A DNA stretch of 64,000 bases from NCBI GenBank assembly GCA_019054805.1, contig JAHQIY010000015.1, positions 2,054,001-2,118,000 of the forward strand, read 5' to 3'. The notes beneath the pieces are model-generated. The model ran no database searches. It saw only the letters and a program-made list of their open reading frames with translations, and was not told the DNA's origin. Source of the stretch: Brachionus manjavacas (taxonomy: Eukaryota > Rotifera > Eurotatoria > Ploima > Brachionidae). Shown piece by piece: positions 1 through 12,400 of this stretch (its first letter is position 1; the number at the start of each line of letters is the position of its first letter). Made by a program: the position numbers and the translations under genes.

Positions 1-250
1 CGATTTGACCGATCACAGATCAAGTGAACATATGATCACAAATTGGACATGACCCTTTTTAAGAGTTTGAATCTTAAGACTCCTGTTTACCCATACTTTC
101 ATTTTCAAACCTCAATTAAAATTTTTATATCAGATTTATTGATTTGTAAATTAGGAATTTTTATCAAAAATCTAAAATTAAAAAACTATATTACTCTAAA
201 ATAAATGACTTATTTGGAAGGGTTATAGTAAAAAAAATAGAATTTTCTAC

Positions 251-976
251 CTTTGGTGAAACTATATCGGAGCAAATATCCACTGTAGTTTTTTCTTGAA
301 TGTACACTTGATTGTCCAGTTTCGAAATTTCGCCTTATAGTTCTAAATCTCACTTGCAAGAAGTTACTTGCTGATACAATTTGTCGCGGCGTAAATGATA
401 TATTTATACAATTGCATAAATCAAAGTTTTGATTGTTTAAATTAACGGTCATCAATTGGGAAGCATCATTTTTATCCACAGATCTGTCTTCATAAAATTT
501 TAAACATATTGAATCAGAATATCGACAACTAAAAAATTTAAAATTTTAACAATTAAAAAATTTTAATTTAATTTACTCTATTTTATTGAATTTATTTACA
601 TCAAAAGGATAATACAATTCAAATGTCTCATAGAATATTTGAATGCGTTCTCCAGGCTGGCCGTAAAATGTGTAAATGCACTCGATTTGGCTGTTCGATT
701 TTTGGTAGTCGCTCATTTCGTGGTACATAGGTGGCTCTTTAAGATAGCCTTCGTTATTCTTTGAACTATTATCATTCCGAATTATAATGGGATTTTGGCA
801 GCAGACTTAAATTAAATTGTAGATTTTTTTCTTAAACTTAGACAATATTTACTTGGATCAGTTTTGGTGATTGAATTTAATGTTCGCACATAGGGACTGA
901 GCTGCAAGTGGCCCAGGATTTTGGCCGAAATTAAAAAAAAAATTTGGTAGAAATATTTTTCCACTCGGGTTTTCAT
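251..976 (-). CDS. Secreted CUB-domain protein, 5' part (runs off left edge)
   Basis: Three exons were assembled by eye: 853-976, 577-805 and 251-528, with phases that match. The ATG at 976 opens MKTRVEKYFYQIFFLISA, a basic start followed by a hydrophobic run that looks like a signal peptide or signal anchor. Exon 2 contains CIYTFYGQPGERIQIF, a typical CUB strand with a conserved Cys, then FELYYP. Exon 3 supplies DCRYSDSICLKFYED, the CNC pair, and the closing strands SASNFLQVRFRT and YSGYLLRYSF. The four Cys and hydrophobic spacing fit one CUB domain at about residues 68-208. CUB domains are extracellular interaction modules. The next exon was not identified; readings after 251 hit stops or are ambiguous, so the rest lies downstream or outside the window. 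The exact family (Neto/SOL-like, tolloid-like or other) is not determined. Confidence 0.72.
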
Positions 977-3961
977 TTATTAGCTAGCAACAAAAAATCC
1001 AGAACTGATCAAGTGTACTGAGAATGCTGACTCGGTTTCAAGACTAATATCCGTGTTAGCTTTTTTGTTTTATTGGAAAAATCATAGCGCTCAAAAATTT
1101 AATTAAAAAATCTATCAACAACAAAAAAAGTGAGTGAATGATTGAAGTAACTTAGACGATTTCAAGTATTTCGACAAATTTAATTCATTATAGTGCTGGA
1201 AATTCACACAATAACTTTTTTTAAGATAAATTTAATTTTTTTGATCAGGAAATTTATTTATTAAAAATCAGACTCAAATCAGCTACCTATTGATTTTTAT
1301 TCAAAAGTGACACATGAGAATTCTGCATTCAATTTTGGACCATAAATCCGCTTTAAGAAAATAATGCCACTCAATACTTTTGGTACAACTGGCTGTCCTC
1401 TTTTTGCAAAAAATTTTAGACTTAATCAAGCGCTGACTAAACAAGAGATTTAGACTCTCGACTAATTTATAAAATAAATTGTTTAAATTAAAAGAATAAA
1501 AATAAACAAATTTAACATTGATTGCCACATATTAAAATTTGGATTTGTTATTTGGGCAAAACAATAAGCTAATATTAAATACACAATTTAATTCATTGAT
1601 TTGAAAAACAATCATTAGTTTCTATCGATTTGCATCATGATGCTGTTGCAAGCAAACAAAAAATTTTCATTTTTGCTTTAATTAAGGTCTGCTAATTGTA
1701 CTTGATCGATTTAAAGGGTCACTTAAATTTATACGGAGTTAGACAATATTCTGATTGAATATATTTAATTAATTTAATGCAGTTTGTACTTAGGACTCAG
1801 GCAAAGCAAATGGGTCTAAATACATCAGTTTTTTAGATGCAATTACTGAAAGCTACTAGATATCCAAAAAAATTTTCCATGAAATGTTTTTAAACAAACA
1901 ATTAAAAAATATTTAAGCCTTTATTTATTGAAATTTGCATACAATTAATGCTAAAAATAAAATTATATTTTTTCAGGGAATAGATAGAATGCTATGGGAA
2001 AATTTAGAAATTGCAAGGTAAAATTTTTTTAATTAAAAAAAATTCGGATTAAATTTTTCCCACTTTGGAATCAACTGAATTTTTTTCTAATTTTATTTTC
2101 GCAATTTTCTCAATGCAATTATGCCTTATCTAAATTTGTTAAATTAAAGTTTTATAAAAACAAAAAATTACCTAAGCTTACTAAGCTATATAGAACTAAA
2201 AATTTGAAAACATCAGCCGCTAATTTTTATCTCTGGCCCGGATTATTTTAGCATTTGTTCAAAATTTGATTCATTAAAATTTTTTACATGATCAAAAATT
2301 AATTGAAATTACTCTTCTAAAAAAACTTGCTTGATTTAAAAAGAAATAAAAATATTATGTAATAAACCATTTGTAGATCGAATCTCTAAAACATTTTATT
2401 TTAGTAAAATTTAGACTCAACAATTCAATTATCGAAAGAACAATATTTTAGAATTGAAAAATTAAATTAATGAATGATTTACAGCACTTAAAGTCATAGC
2501 TTTTATTTAAAAAAAGTTGACACATAAATTGAGCTATAAATCAACATTTTGTGGATGATCCTACGTGAAAAAAGATTTTTTAGAAAAAATTTTCATTAAA
2601 ATAAATTAAAATATATCACACTTATAAATTAGATATTCTAATCTGAATTTTTTTTTATTACACATAGTAGAGTCAAGAGTGAAAAATATTTAAGGACCTG
2701 AAAATACATCAATTTAAAAACAATTTAGATTTTTTTCAAAAAAAACCAATGCTGATTAAAAATTTGAAATTTTTATAAGCAAAAAATAAAATAAAACCAT
2801 CTAAATTTATAACAAAAAAGTCTCATTTTTAATGTTTACTGTTTATTTCTACTTTAAAATTTTTGAATGACAATTTAATGAGATTTTTCAAATGCAGTTT
2901 TTGGTTTATCAACACGAACAAATTTCCTGCAAATATTCAGCTTTAAGTCATGAATATGTGATTTTTTGTTTGTTAAACAAGTTAACCATAAAGCTTTAAA
3001 TTTTCTTATTAATTTTTCAACAATAGTTGGCTGATTGCTAGTTTTAATTGAACATTAATCGAAGATTCAGATCGATTTAATTATAAATATAAATATCCGA
3101 AGATGTTTAATGATTTATTTTGACTACGACTCAACATAGTTATTTTCACTTTTTTTTAGATTATTGTCTGATCAATTTCCAATATGTTGAAATCGATTTT
3201 CGTCTAAATTTTGACAGATTTTAATTAACTAATGAGACATATATCTGTCAAGGTCTTAACCCGAAACAGCCCAAAAATTATTTGATCCCAGTCTGGAGAA
3301 AATTACGATCATAAATATTATGACCGAAAACTTCAGTTTTAAAACTTATCTTACTAATTAAATTGAACAAAATAAATAATAACAAAATATTTTTTAAATT
3401 TATTGGATTATTATATTTTCATCATAAATAATTAACCAGAATTGAACATGAAATATTTTTAATATATTTAACATTATTTAATAAATATCGAGTTTGTAAG
3501 CCTTCCTTTTTTTCAAAAAAAAGTAAAATTTTAAATTGGATCTGATCAAATTTTGAAAATAAAAAATTTAATCCCAAATAATAAATAAAAAAAATATGGA
3601 TGCAAAATATCTTTATTTTTATTATAAATAAAATGTGCTTAGAAATCGGATTTTTTTCAAATAAATTTTTTTAATAAGGGAAGGGTCGAAAATGCAAAAA
3701 AAACTGAATATATCGATTTATTTGAGAAATAAGAAAAAAAAAAAAAGATGAAATTTGGTGAATTTTTTCTATTAAGCGAAAATTATACAAGCAAAATAAT
3801 TTATTTAAAGATAATACCAGATATATAAAAACATTTAATTAAAATAAATAGTTTCTGCTTCGTGCTGATAAATTGGGTATTTAGTTTTAATTGTAACAAA
3901 ATATGGGATCAAATTAATAGAAAAAAAAATTAATAATTGGTCAGCTATTAAGAATCTTTTA
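977..3961. other. Intergenic, no gene seen
   Basis: About 3 kb of AT-rich sequence between the CUB gene 5' end and the tryptophan hydroxylase 3' end. Homopolymer A and T runs dominate. The only sizeable open frame (1301-1528, minus) has no recognisable motif and composition like its surroundings. Promoter elements of the CUB gene should lie just above 976, but no motif stands out. Confidence 0.6.
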
Positions 3962-6900
3962 TCATTCAGTGTCTTGTAAATCCAAGCTCAAATTTCTGAA
4001 CGCCTCTTCTAATTTCTTATATTGAAAACTAAACTTAGAATTATTGTTCGCTTCGTTTGAGTCTTCAATTTTTTTCAGCGCATCGAAAATAATGCAAATA
4101 TCGCCTTTTAGATCACTGATGATATTTGAGACATGTTGGGTTTTGCTCAGTATCTCTATGCTCTGATTGTATGGATTGTATCGAACTGCAAAAGGGCGCT
4201 TAATTTTCATAGCAAATTCCCTAAAGGTTAAAGAGTTAAAAAAATTTAACACGTGTGTAGAAATTACCTCATCCGTAGCTTAGCCTCATTGAACGATGTA
4301 GATTCATAATAACATTCTTGAAATGTAGTGATCAAGCATTCTTGGTTTATTGTTACTTCTGGATCAAACTGTTTAATTCTTGCTTGACCTGAAAGTGCGT
4401 GCTTCAATTCACTAATTGAAGACAAAAGTCCTGCTCCATAAGCTCTTAGTTCTCCATTTTGACGACACAGCCCAAACTCAACTGTAAAGAAATAGCACTT
4501 AAGAGTAAGGATGAATTTAACTAATTTTAAAAAATATATTCAAAGTTAAAATAATAAATTTCTAAATAAAAAAATTCATCAAATCTTTTTAAACATTTTC
4601 ATTTTTTTTTTGTTTTATTGAATTTTTGTAATCAAAATTTTTAATCTCATATTGAAGTTTTTTTTTTAAAATGGAATTGAAAGACTGAGGGGAATTAAAA
4701 AATTTTGAAAATTCTAAAAATCTAGGTATTACCAGATTAAAAAACTAAAAAAGCAAGATGGACGCGATATGATATGTCTCCAGTTAAGTTAATCTGGAAA
4801 TAACTCTGAAAATAGATCTGTATATTAAAGTTTTTTTTTCTCTTTTTAAAAATCTGCCAAAAATATCAATTTTAATATGCAAATCTAGCTATTCAGAGCA
4901 GGTTATTAATAAATATTTATTTAAGACTTTATCAAACACACTAAGTATAGAAAAAAAAATTCTCAAGAAACATAGCTTAAAGTTGGCGCTGTTATTGGAA
5001 GAAAACCTCAAAATAAAGCTTATTGATGATGATAGAGGATTATAATCGCACAGAGTCAAATTTTATTGATAAAGAAAAGATATTTATTTAACTAAACATC
5101 ATTACTAAATAATAAATTTATTTCATAAAATAATCGACTTTCAGATCATAAACGATGACTTTAAATTAAAATCTTTTTAAATTTTTTTAATAAAATTTTC
5201 TTATCTAATTTATGTCCACATTTATCTAATATAAAAGGTTTAATAAATGGTTACTTTTTTAATTAATAATTTAAACTTATTTTTAAAGACTTTGCAATGA
5301 TTTTTGCAAGCCTGTGAATAAATTTGATTTTTTTTTTTTTTTAACATTTCGTTCATTTTTATTTTGTTCAAAACAAAATTAGAAATACAGCGAACTTTGA
5401 TGAAATTAAATAAAACAAAATTTAATAAATTAATATGAAAATCAAAAGTGTTTTTATATTTTAATAATTTAAGAAAGCTTTGACTACGAAATAGCGAAAA
5501 AAAATTAAATAAAAGTTAATTGAAAAGTTTGAAAGCTTTAAATAAACAAAAAGTTTGACTTTATGAATAATTAGATAAAAAATCAATTATTAAAAAACTT
5601 GATTCAATTAAAATAGTTTACTAACCGTAGCCAAATTTTTAATATCCTCTTCAGAGGCTCCTATAGATGCAAGTCCAATTTCATGTGAAAATTGGGCAAA
5701 ATTTGGATCCGCCAGCAAAGGAACGTGACCAAGCAGTTCATGACAACAGTCCCTAAAAGATTTTTTAAAAAAGTAATTTTTTTCAATAAGAATTAATTAC
5801 GGTTCAGGTGTATAAAATGGATCTGATGAGTGTCTGATATATTGAGTACAGTGAAAGACTCGAAATGCAAGCCCGTACAAAAAGTCTCTAGGAGACAAAT
5901 AGCCTGCCACCGGTCTAATGGTAAAACCGGTTCTTTCTTTCAAAAATTTTGACACATCTTCAAGTTGCGGTATGTTGTCTTTTCTATAGCCGCAGTACTT
6001 TTTCAAAAGGGGCCAATTTTCCAAATATTCTTTGCAAGCATATGAAGGATACATAGAAGTCAGATTTTGGAAAATAATTCCCCAAGTTTGAATTTCTTCT
6101 TTTGTATATTCAACATTATGAATTGGTTCACCACTTTAAAAAAAAAATTATTCAATACTCTTTTATCAATTATCATATAAAAATACTATTTGTATTTCAT
6201 AGCCAATTGACCGAAATACATTCGTCTTTTCCTATATTTGGGATCTTTAAAACCCTTTTGAAGAAAAAAATTCAAAATTTGAAAAAAAATATTAAATAAA
6301 AAAATTACAGGATGATCAACATCCAGTACTTCACCATAAAGCAGAACTTTTTTTGAACAAGTGTCAAGTTCGGAAATTTTAATGGGAAACCATGGAACTT
6401 CGATTGCTTCAACTGGACAAAAAAAGTTATTTTCTATAATTATCTTATTTTTTGTTTTAAATACTTTTTCTAATCAATTCTCCGTTTGAGTTAAAAACTT
6501 CCGAGTCTGTGGTATCTATGAGATTAGGATAGACTTCGTCAATGCTCGATTCAGAAGACAAACTATTTTTGGAAGATAATTTGGGCTCATTTATCTGAAT
6601 TTGAGATACTTGTCTCTTCAAAGACTTTATCAACGAAGACACTGGAACATCGCCTTTTCTTGATTCTAAATTTACGAATATTTCATATTCTGAATTGGTT
6701 CGCAGTGATTTCCGTGACTCTATGTGAACCACGTTTAAACCACTTTCCTTAAAAAATATTCAAATTATTTTCTATTAAATTTATTAAATTAAATGTTCAA
6801 TTTTTACTTCAAAAACCCTTAGAGCTCTTGCGAGACCACCAACTCGATTTTTGAGCGTAAATATAAATGATTCATTGTGCGTTTTGGGTAGATCTTTGTG

Positions 6901-7062
6901 GCTTTTTTCATTAACCACCTTAACAACATCGGCATCCTCCATTTCCTCCGAAACGGTGTTCAACTGCTACGAATTGAATAAAAAAATTAACTTTAGAATT
7001 CACTAATAAACCTTAAGACCTACGTCCATAAATCTGAAGTAAAGAGATCTATCAAAATCCAT
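3962..7062 (-). CDS. TPH: Tryptophan 5-hydroxylase (aromatic amino acid hydroxylase)
   Basis: Catalyses tetrahydrobiopterin- and Fe(II)-dependent hydroxylation of tryptophan, the first and rate-limiting step of serotonin synthesis. Nine exons: 7024-7062, 6808-6966, 6465-6747, 6309-6412, 6187-6254, 5801-6133, 5626-5752, 4268-4497, 3962-4220. They give 533 residues with all phases closing. An ACT regulatory domain ([14 protein letters not shown], about 45-110) precedes a Ser-rich linker, then the catalytic domain from about 161 ([12 protein letters not shown]). Iron ligands are H333 and H338 in DCCHELLGH and E378 in YFFTVEFGL, with the same 5- and 40-residue spacing as human TPH1. [20 protein letters not shown] and the C-terminal tetramerisation helix ([19 protein letters not shown]) are TPH-like rather than phenylalanine or tyrosine hydroxylase. 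Vertebrate TPHs are 444-490 residues; the excess is in the linker. Intron 7 (4498-5625) is the only long intron and holds nothing recognisable. Confidence 0.95.
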
Positions 7063-8817
7063 CGTTTAATTAGAAATTTACGAATGTTCTTTTTTTTTTA
7101 TAGTCAAAATTGATGAAAACTCAAAAAAGCATACAATTATTATCTCTATATAAAGATATGAATCCTACACTTTTGAATAGCGTCAATTGGAATCATGAAT
7201 AATGGCATTTTCTCAGACTTGTTATATAACATGTTTTCCATTTAAAGTTTAATTAAAAAAGTTTGAAACCAAAGAAAAACTGAATTCTAAAATTGATATA
7301 TTTGATGTCATTTAATAATTAAATGGTAATTTAAGATATATGATAAATACATGGCTTTGAATTTTTGATAACATCAATATTTCAATTTTTTACTTGAATT
7401 TTAAATTTTGAAACTGAATAGATTGATAATTGGCAGCATTTTGTTTCTTTCAAATTTTACTTAAAAAAAAGATTTGCTGAAAAACTAAAAGAACAACAAT
7501 TATTGTATTCTGTAATTTTAATTAATCTGAAAAAGTTGATTCTCTACAACTTTCATCGATTTTGCACTTGCTCTGGGCAAAAAAGTTACCTTTTGTTAAT
7601 TGATCATGATATTTTATTTTAATATTTGTCATTTCTAGTTTTAAATTAATCCATCAAGTTGGTTTCCATTGCATCTTTCAAATTTTTACTTTTGAAAAAA
7701 AAAATTAATCTGGATAATTTGACCGGATATTTTCTATTTTTAAGTGATTTTATTCTTTCGAATGTTATGTATGCTGTTGGGATTGCAGACCAAAATTTAA
7801 AAAATAAAAAGATCATTTTAAATCAATCTTCGATTAAAGAATTCTGGCTTTATTTTCGGGAAATAACCCTTGGATCGAAAAATACCTCAAAAAATGCCTG
7901 TTAAAAAGGACAAAGCATCTAAAAAAATACAAAAAAATAACTTTAAAATTATAAAAAAAAACAAGTTTTTTTACATACCAATTTAAAGAATTTAGTTTTT
8001 TAAATGAATTTTTCAGACTTTTTTGAAATCAGTTTATTTAAGTGTAAGTCCAAGCCACTAAAATTTAATAACACTGTAAGCGACTTAGGTACAATTTTTT
8101 TTACGTTATCTTAAAAATGAGTATTAAACAGATTAATGAATAATTATCGAAAAAATACATTCTTTTTGCATTTTTTCTGTGACTAAAATGTGTTTTTTTT
8201 GGACATAAATGTTAAAATAAGGGGCCAAACGCCGACATTTTATTTAAAAAAATTAATTATTTAATTAAAGGAAATTTCTATTTATTTATTATTATTATTA
8301 AAGATTTTAAAAGTATTGAGCTGATTAATTTTCTATTGACCTTTATTATGATGGGACAAATGAAACATTGAAAAATGTCAATTTTTTAAAAAATAATATT
8401 TCAATTTTAAATAAAAAATTATTTGTAAATTTTTACAATAAATATTAAATAAAAAAAGTTATCGAGTCTGTATTTTTCAAAGTGAATAATTGGACATTAA
8501 AGAAGCACAATGTTTTCAATCGAAAAAGTACTAAATTTGTTTCATTTTCCTATTTCTCTATTTTAATAAAAGGACATTTTAATAATTAATAAAAATGGAC
8601 TTAAATTAAAAGCTAAATGTAAAATTTATAAAAAAAAATAATGCGCTTAAAGTGTAATTTTAATCGAAATATTTAAGGCTTTAAGATGTAAATAAAGTCT
8701 CGGAGCTCAAAAGGGACTGTCCTTTACGCTTTAAATACTTGATTACTGAAAATTAAAACATTTCTAAGGAAATAAACATACAAATACAAATGCAAAAAAT
8801 TTATTAAAAAGCAAAAA

Positions 8818-8933
8818 GCTTTTTTGGAAAGAATTTTTCAATTTTTTTAAAAACCAAAGATACAACAGGGAAGATCTTGAAATTTTCTTGAGTTTGGCTT
8901 TTACAGATCATAAAAAGCTCAAATATTCGATAA
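8818..8933 (+). repeat. Direct repeat, copy 1
   Basis: Shares an ordered series of words with 9155-9277, including TTTTTTGGAA, AACCAAAGATACA, GGAAGATC, ATTTTCTTGA, GGCTTTTACA, ATCATAAAAAGCT and AAATATTCG. The copies are in the same orientation with about 220 bp between them. No coding potential was seen. Confidence 0.75.
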
Positions 8934-9154
8934 TTTATGCACATGGGTAACTTACAAGTGTTGCCAAGTGACACAGTTTTCATGTGACAGCAGAATGGTC
9001 AATTTTTTAGCTACCAAAGTGATTAATAGCTCAAATTCAGGAGCGCAAGAAGTTATACATTATAGTTTTTACAGGAGTCCAAAAAACTAAAAAGACAAGA
9101 AATTAAGCACTATCGAAAAAGTTCCAAAAACACATTTTTTTAAAGTTTTCAAAT

Positions 9155-9277
9155 GGCTTTTTTGGAACGAATTTTTCGAATTTTTTAAAAAACCAAAGAT
9201 ACATAAATTTTCTTGATGGAAGATCCTGGAATTTTCTTGATTCGGCTTTTACAAATCATAAAAAGCTAAAATATTCG
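9155..9277 (+). repeat. Direct repeat, copy 2
   Basis: Second copy of the segment at 8818-8933. It differs by a small internal insertion that itself duplicates the word ATTTTCTTGA, plus scattered substitutions. Confidence 0.75.
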
Positions 9278-9496
9278 TTAAATAAATATTAACAATTTTA
9301 AATTAATTTTTTTGTGTTGTTAAAATGTTCTTCGCAAATATTTTAATCGATTTAATTAAGTTATTTTTATTCAAAATCAATTTTAATTACACCATCATTT
9401 GATTTTAAAACTAAAAATTATAATACAAAGCTTTTTAAAATATCTTCTTTCAGTTAGTTGGAATGTGAATAATAACTTGATTTGTTTTTACTTGAA

Positions 9497-12400
9497 TTAT
9501 TTTAAAATATTTAAAATTTTAATTAAGATTAAAATTGAAAGACTGATTAGAACATTGTTTGATCTGATTGATGAAGCTTTTGCAATTCTACATTTGAGCT
9601 GAAAGAACCTGCTTTCCAGAGACGTATTTGATGTCAAAGTGAACCACTCCTTTTCCAATTGATCGCCAGGATAAAAATCATTTTTATCCAAGAACGGATA
9701 CTCAAATCCGGCTCTACATTGACACTTGTACCCACCTTTTACAAAGCCTTTACCCGTCACATGTATGCACTAACGAGAAAATTTTATTTTACAAAATTTA
9801 TAATTTATTAAAAAAAATTACCACAGTGCTATGAAAATCGCATCTGTCTGTATTTTTAAAAGCATTCGCTACATGATAAGGCATTGAACACTGATTTATA
9901 TCAACATCATCTAATTTTACATCAATGCGTACCACTCCGCGAAATTCTAGACCTTTTCCGAATTGATCTTTGCCAAAGAATGGTACAGAATAAGTCACAA
10001 TCCAATCTCTCGGCAATATTCCATTTTCATCACATTGAAATTTAGGAGGAAACCATTGACCATGTCTTTGAAAAATTTTTAAATTAGATTATTTTTATTT
10101 CAAATATCTCTAATTAAAAAAAATTAATTGGCATTCATTTTTGAATTTACATGAAACTCTTTAAATTTACCTAAACAAGATAACAAAGGTGTTCAAAAAA
10201 GGGTGAAGTCCTAAATCCAAACATCTAAATTTCAATTCCTAAATTTTAACATTCTATATAATAATTTTCAACAGTTTAAATTCTAACAGTTTTAAAAAAT
10301 AAGTTCTAAAAAACTATTCAATTTTTTATTTACAAAATATAAATCAAGTTAGCAATATTAAAAATAATAAAATCAATTAATTAAGCTTAATTGTTATTAA
10401 AATGCTGTCGTCTTTAATATCTTTGATCAAATAGGAATATTATATTTCTTTATTTACTGACTTTGTCTTTCTGGGCCTAAGTTCTTCTCTTCTAAGCTTA
10501 GACGTTAGATAATAGGACTGTTGAGATTTAAATAGTTAAAAGTTGAAGTGTATAAAAATAGGACTTTTAATTTTGTCTTAATTTGGAACAAATGTAGTTG
10601 TTTAAATTTTGGACTACAAAATTTAAGTGTTTCATTTTAGGATGGAATCCAAAAAAGAATGTTCAAAAGTTTGAGATTTAAAAAAATATGCTCACATAGA
10701 CTAAATTTAACCAAATTTTGAAGAGTTATTTTGTCTCATTTAATAATTAAAAAAATAAAATAACTAGTTTTTGCAATTTTTATCAACAGAAATAGGCCAT
10801 CTGGAGCACCTCTGCTAAATGCCGAGAGTAAATATATGTTTAATAGCAGACTTGTTTTTAAGTCACAGTTTTAAGTCTAAGTCAGAAAAATTTAAGTCAT
10901 TTTTAAACTTAAATTTTTCTGACTTACACTTAAAACTGTGACTTTTTTTTTATTAAGTCAAAGCCAATGTCTTAAAAATTTTTTTCATTTTTTAGTGAAG
11001 TTTAGTCGAGTCAACTGATTTTCTGACTTTAAAACTAAATTTTTTTTGGATTAAAATAAAAAATCATATTTATTTTTTAGTTTAAAAATCAGAAAATTAG
11101 TTGACTTGACTAAATTTCACTAAAAAAAATAATTTTAAGTCATTGACTTGACTTAAGACTTGTGACTTAAAAACAAGTATGTTTAATAGTTCATTTTAAT
11201 GAGCAAAAAAACAGATTTAAATGAGCCCTTGATCATTTTTTAACGATTTTTTGATCAAAATCTAATTTATATCCTTTTAAATTATATAATGTATAATTTT
11301 TAGCTTTTTCTTTTAGTGACGTGTCACTATAACACTTTCGAAACTAGTGTTCTATATATTAGCAGGTCTTAAAACCTAGCAATTAAATATGTATTCTGGA
11401 ATACATGCAAACAAAAATAAAGTTCAAATAAATAATAGGAAACTGAAGTGAAAAAAGGAAAAAAATTAATAATAAAATACTTTAGTTTAGGTGCATAAAA
11501 ATATTGAGGAAATCCAGACTCATAGTGTACCAAAATTTTCCCCAAATAATCTCCTCTAATAAAGGGTTTTAGGTAAAACTGCTCCAATTCGGACAACTCA
11601 GGAGAACTAGCCCATCGTGACTTCACAGAAGTGAACCAGTCTTCATTGATGTAGCCTCCTGGCATTCCGGTCAAATCAACCATTTGATATTTTTTTTGTA
11701 TCTCAACATTTAGTTGATCGCGTTCCCGAAAGGCATACGGTCCAAAATAGGCTTTGTCTTTTCCGAATTTGTTCCTGTCAAAAAAAATGCCCACTCCGAC
11801 AGCGCGAAAATCAGCAGCTATGGCCGATATGACCTCAGCATACATCTGGTCTTGGGACAACGATTTTTCAGCATTGCGCAGTGGAAAATCTTCTTCTGGA
11901 TTTATAATTTGATAGAAAGAACTAAGGAAATGAGATATTGACAAAGCTAGCTTTGATTGTGATTCAAATTGGGTATCCACGCCATAAATGACATCCCCTG
12001 CTAGTTTCCGCTCACTTTCACTAAATTTGTGACAATTCTTGCGGCCATAATCGCTGGCCAACTGCTCATAAGCACTGAAAATGGCATTTATTCGATCAGT
12101 TGGCTCGTAGGAGAAGCGTTTCACTCTGGAGTGTGATTTTTCTGAATTTTGCTGCAACAACTCATTAAAATAACTTTCAGCTTGGGGTATGGTGTTGGAC
12201 ATCGCGTCGGACACCGAGTTGGACATGTAGGCCAGAGCCAATTGAGCCCCTTCACTCAAACTTTCCCAACTGTCCACCGAATTACTGGTCAAACCTTTAA
12301 TACCAGCGCTGAACAAACTCAAATCATCTTGATCAGCATCGCGTTTTTTTCTATAATAAGATATCAGCTCTGTATTTGACTCAATCACATTCAAGGGCAC

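Larger units (their letters stand above)
7063..9496. other. Intergenic between TPH 5' end and GPR158-like 3' end
   Basis: About 2.4 kb. I looked here for a missing seven-helix domain of the neighbouring GPR158-like gene and found no run of hydrophobic, splice-bounded coding sequence on the minus strand. The open frame at 7659-7904 (plus) has no motif and is judged spurious. A duplicated segment lies at 8818-9277. The TPH promoter should sit just above 7062. Confidence 0.6.

Noticed and set aside
1..250. Final exon of the CUB gene between the left edge and 250
   Set aside because: Several AG acceptors give short in-frame readings, but all hit stops without CUB-like or other recognisable sequence, so none was preferred.
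1301..1528. Small minus-strand open frame between the CUB gene and TPH
   Set aside because: Composition like the surrounding intergenic sequence, with no splice partners or motifs.
7659..7904. Plus-strand open frame of 81 codons
   Set aside because: No motif, no neighbours in phase, AT-rich background.
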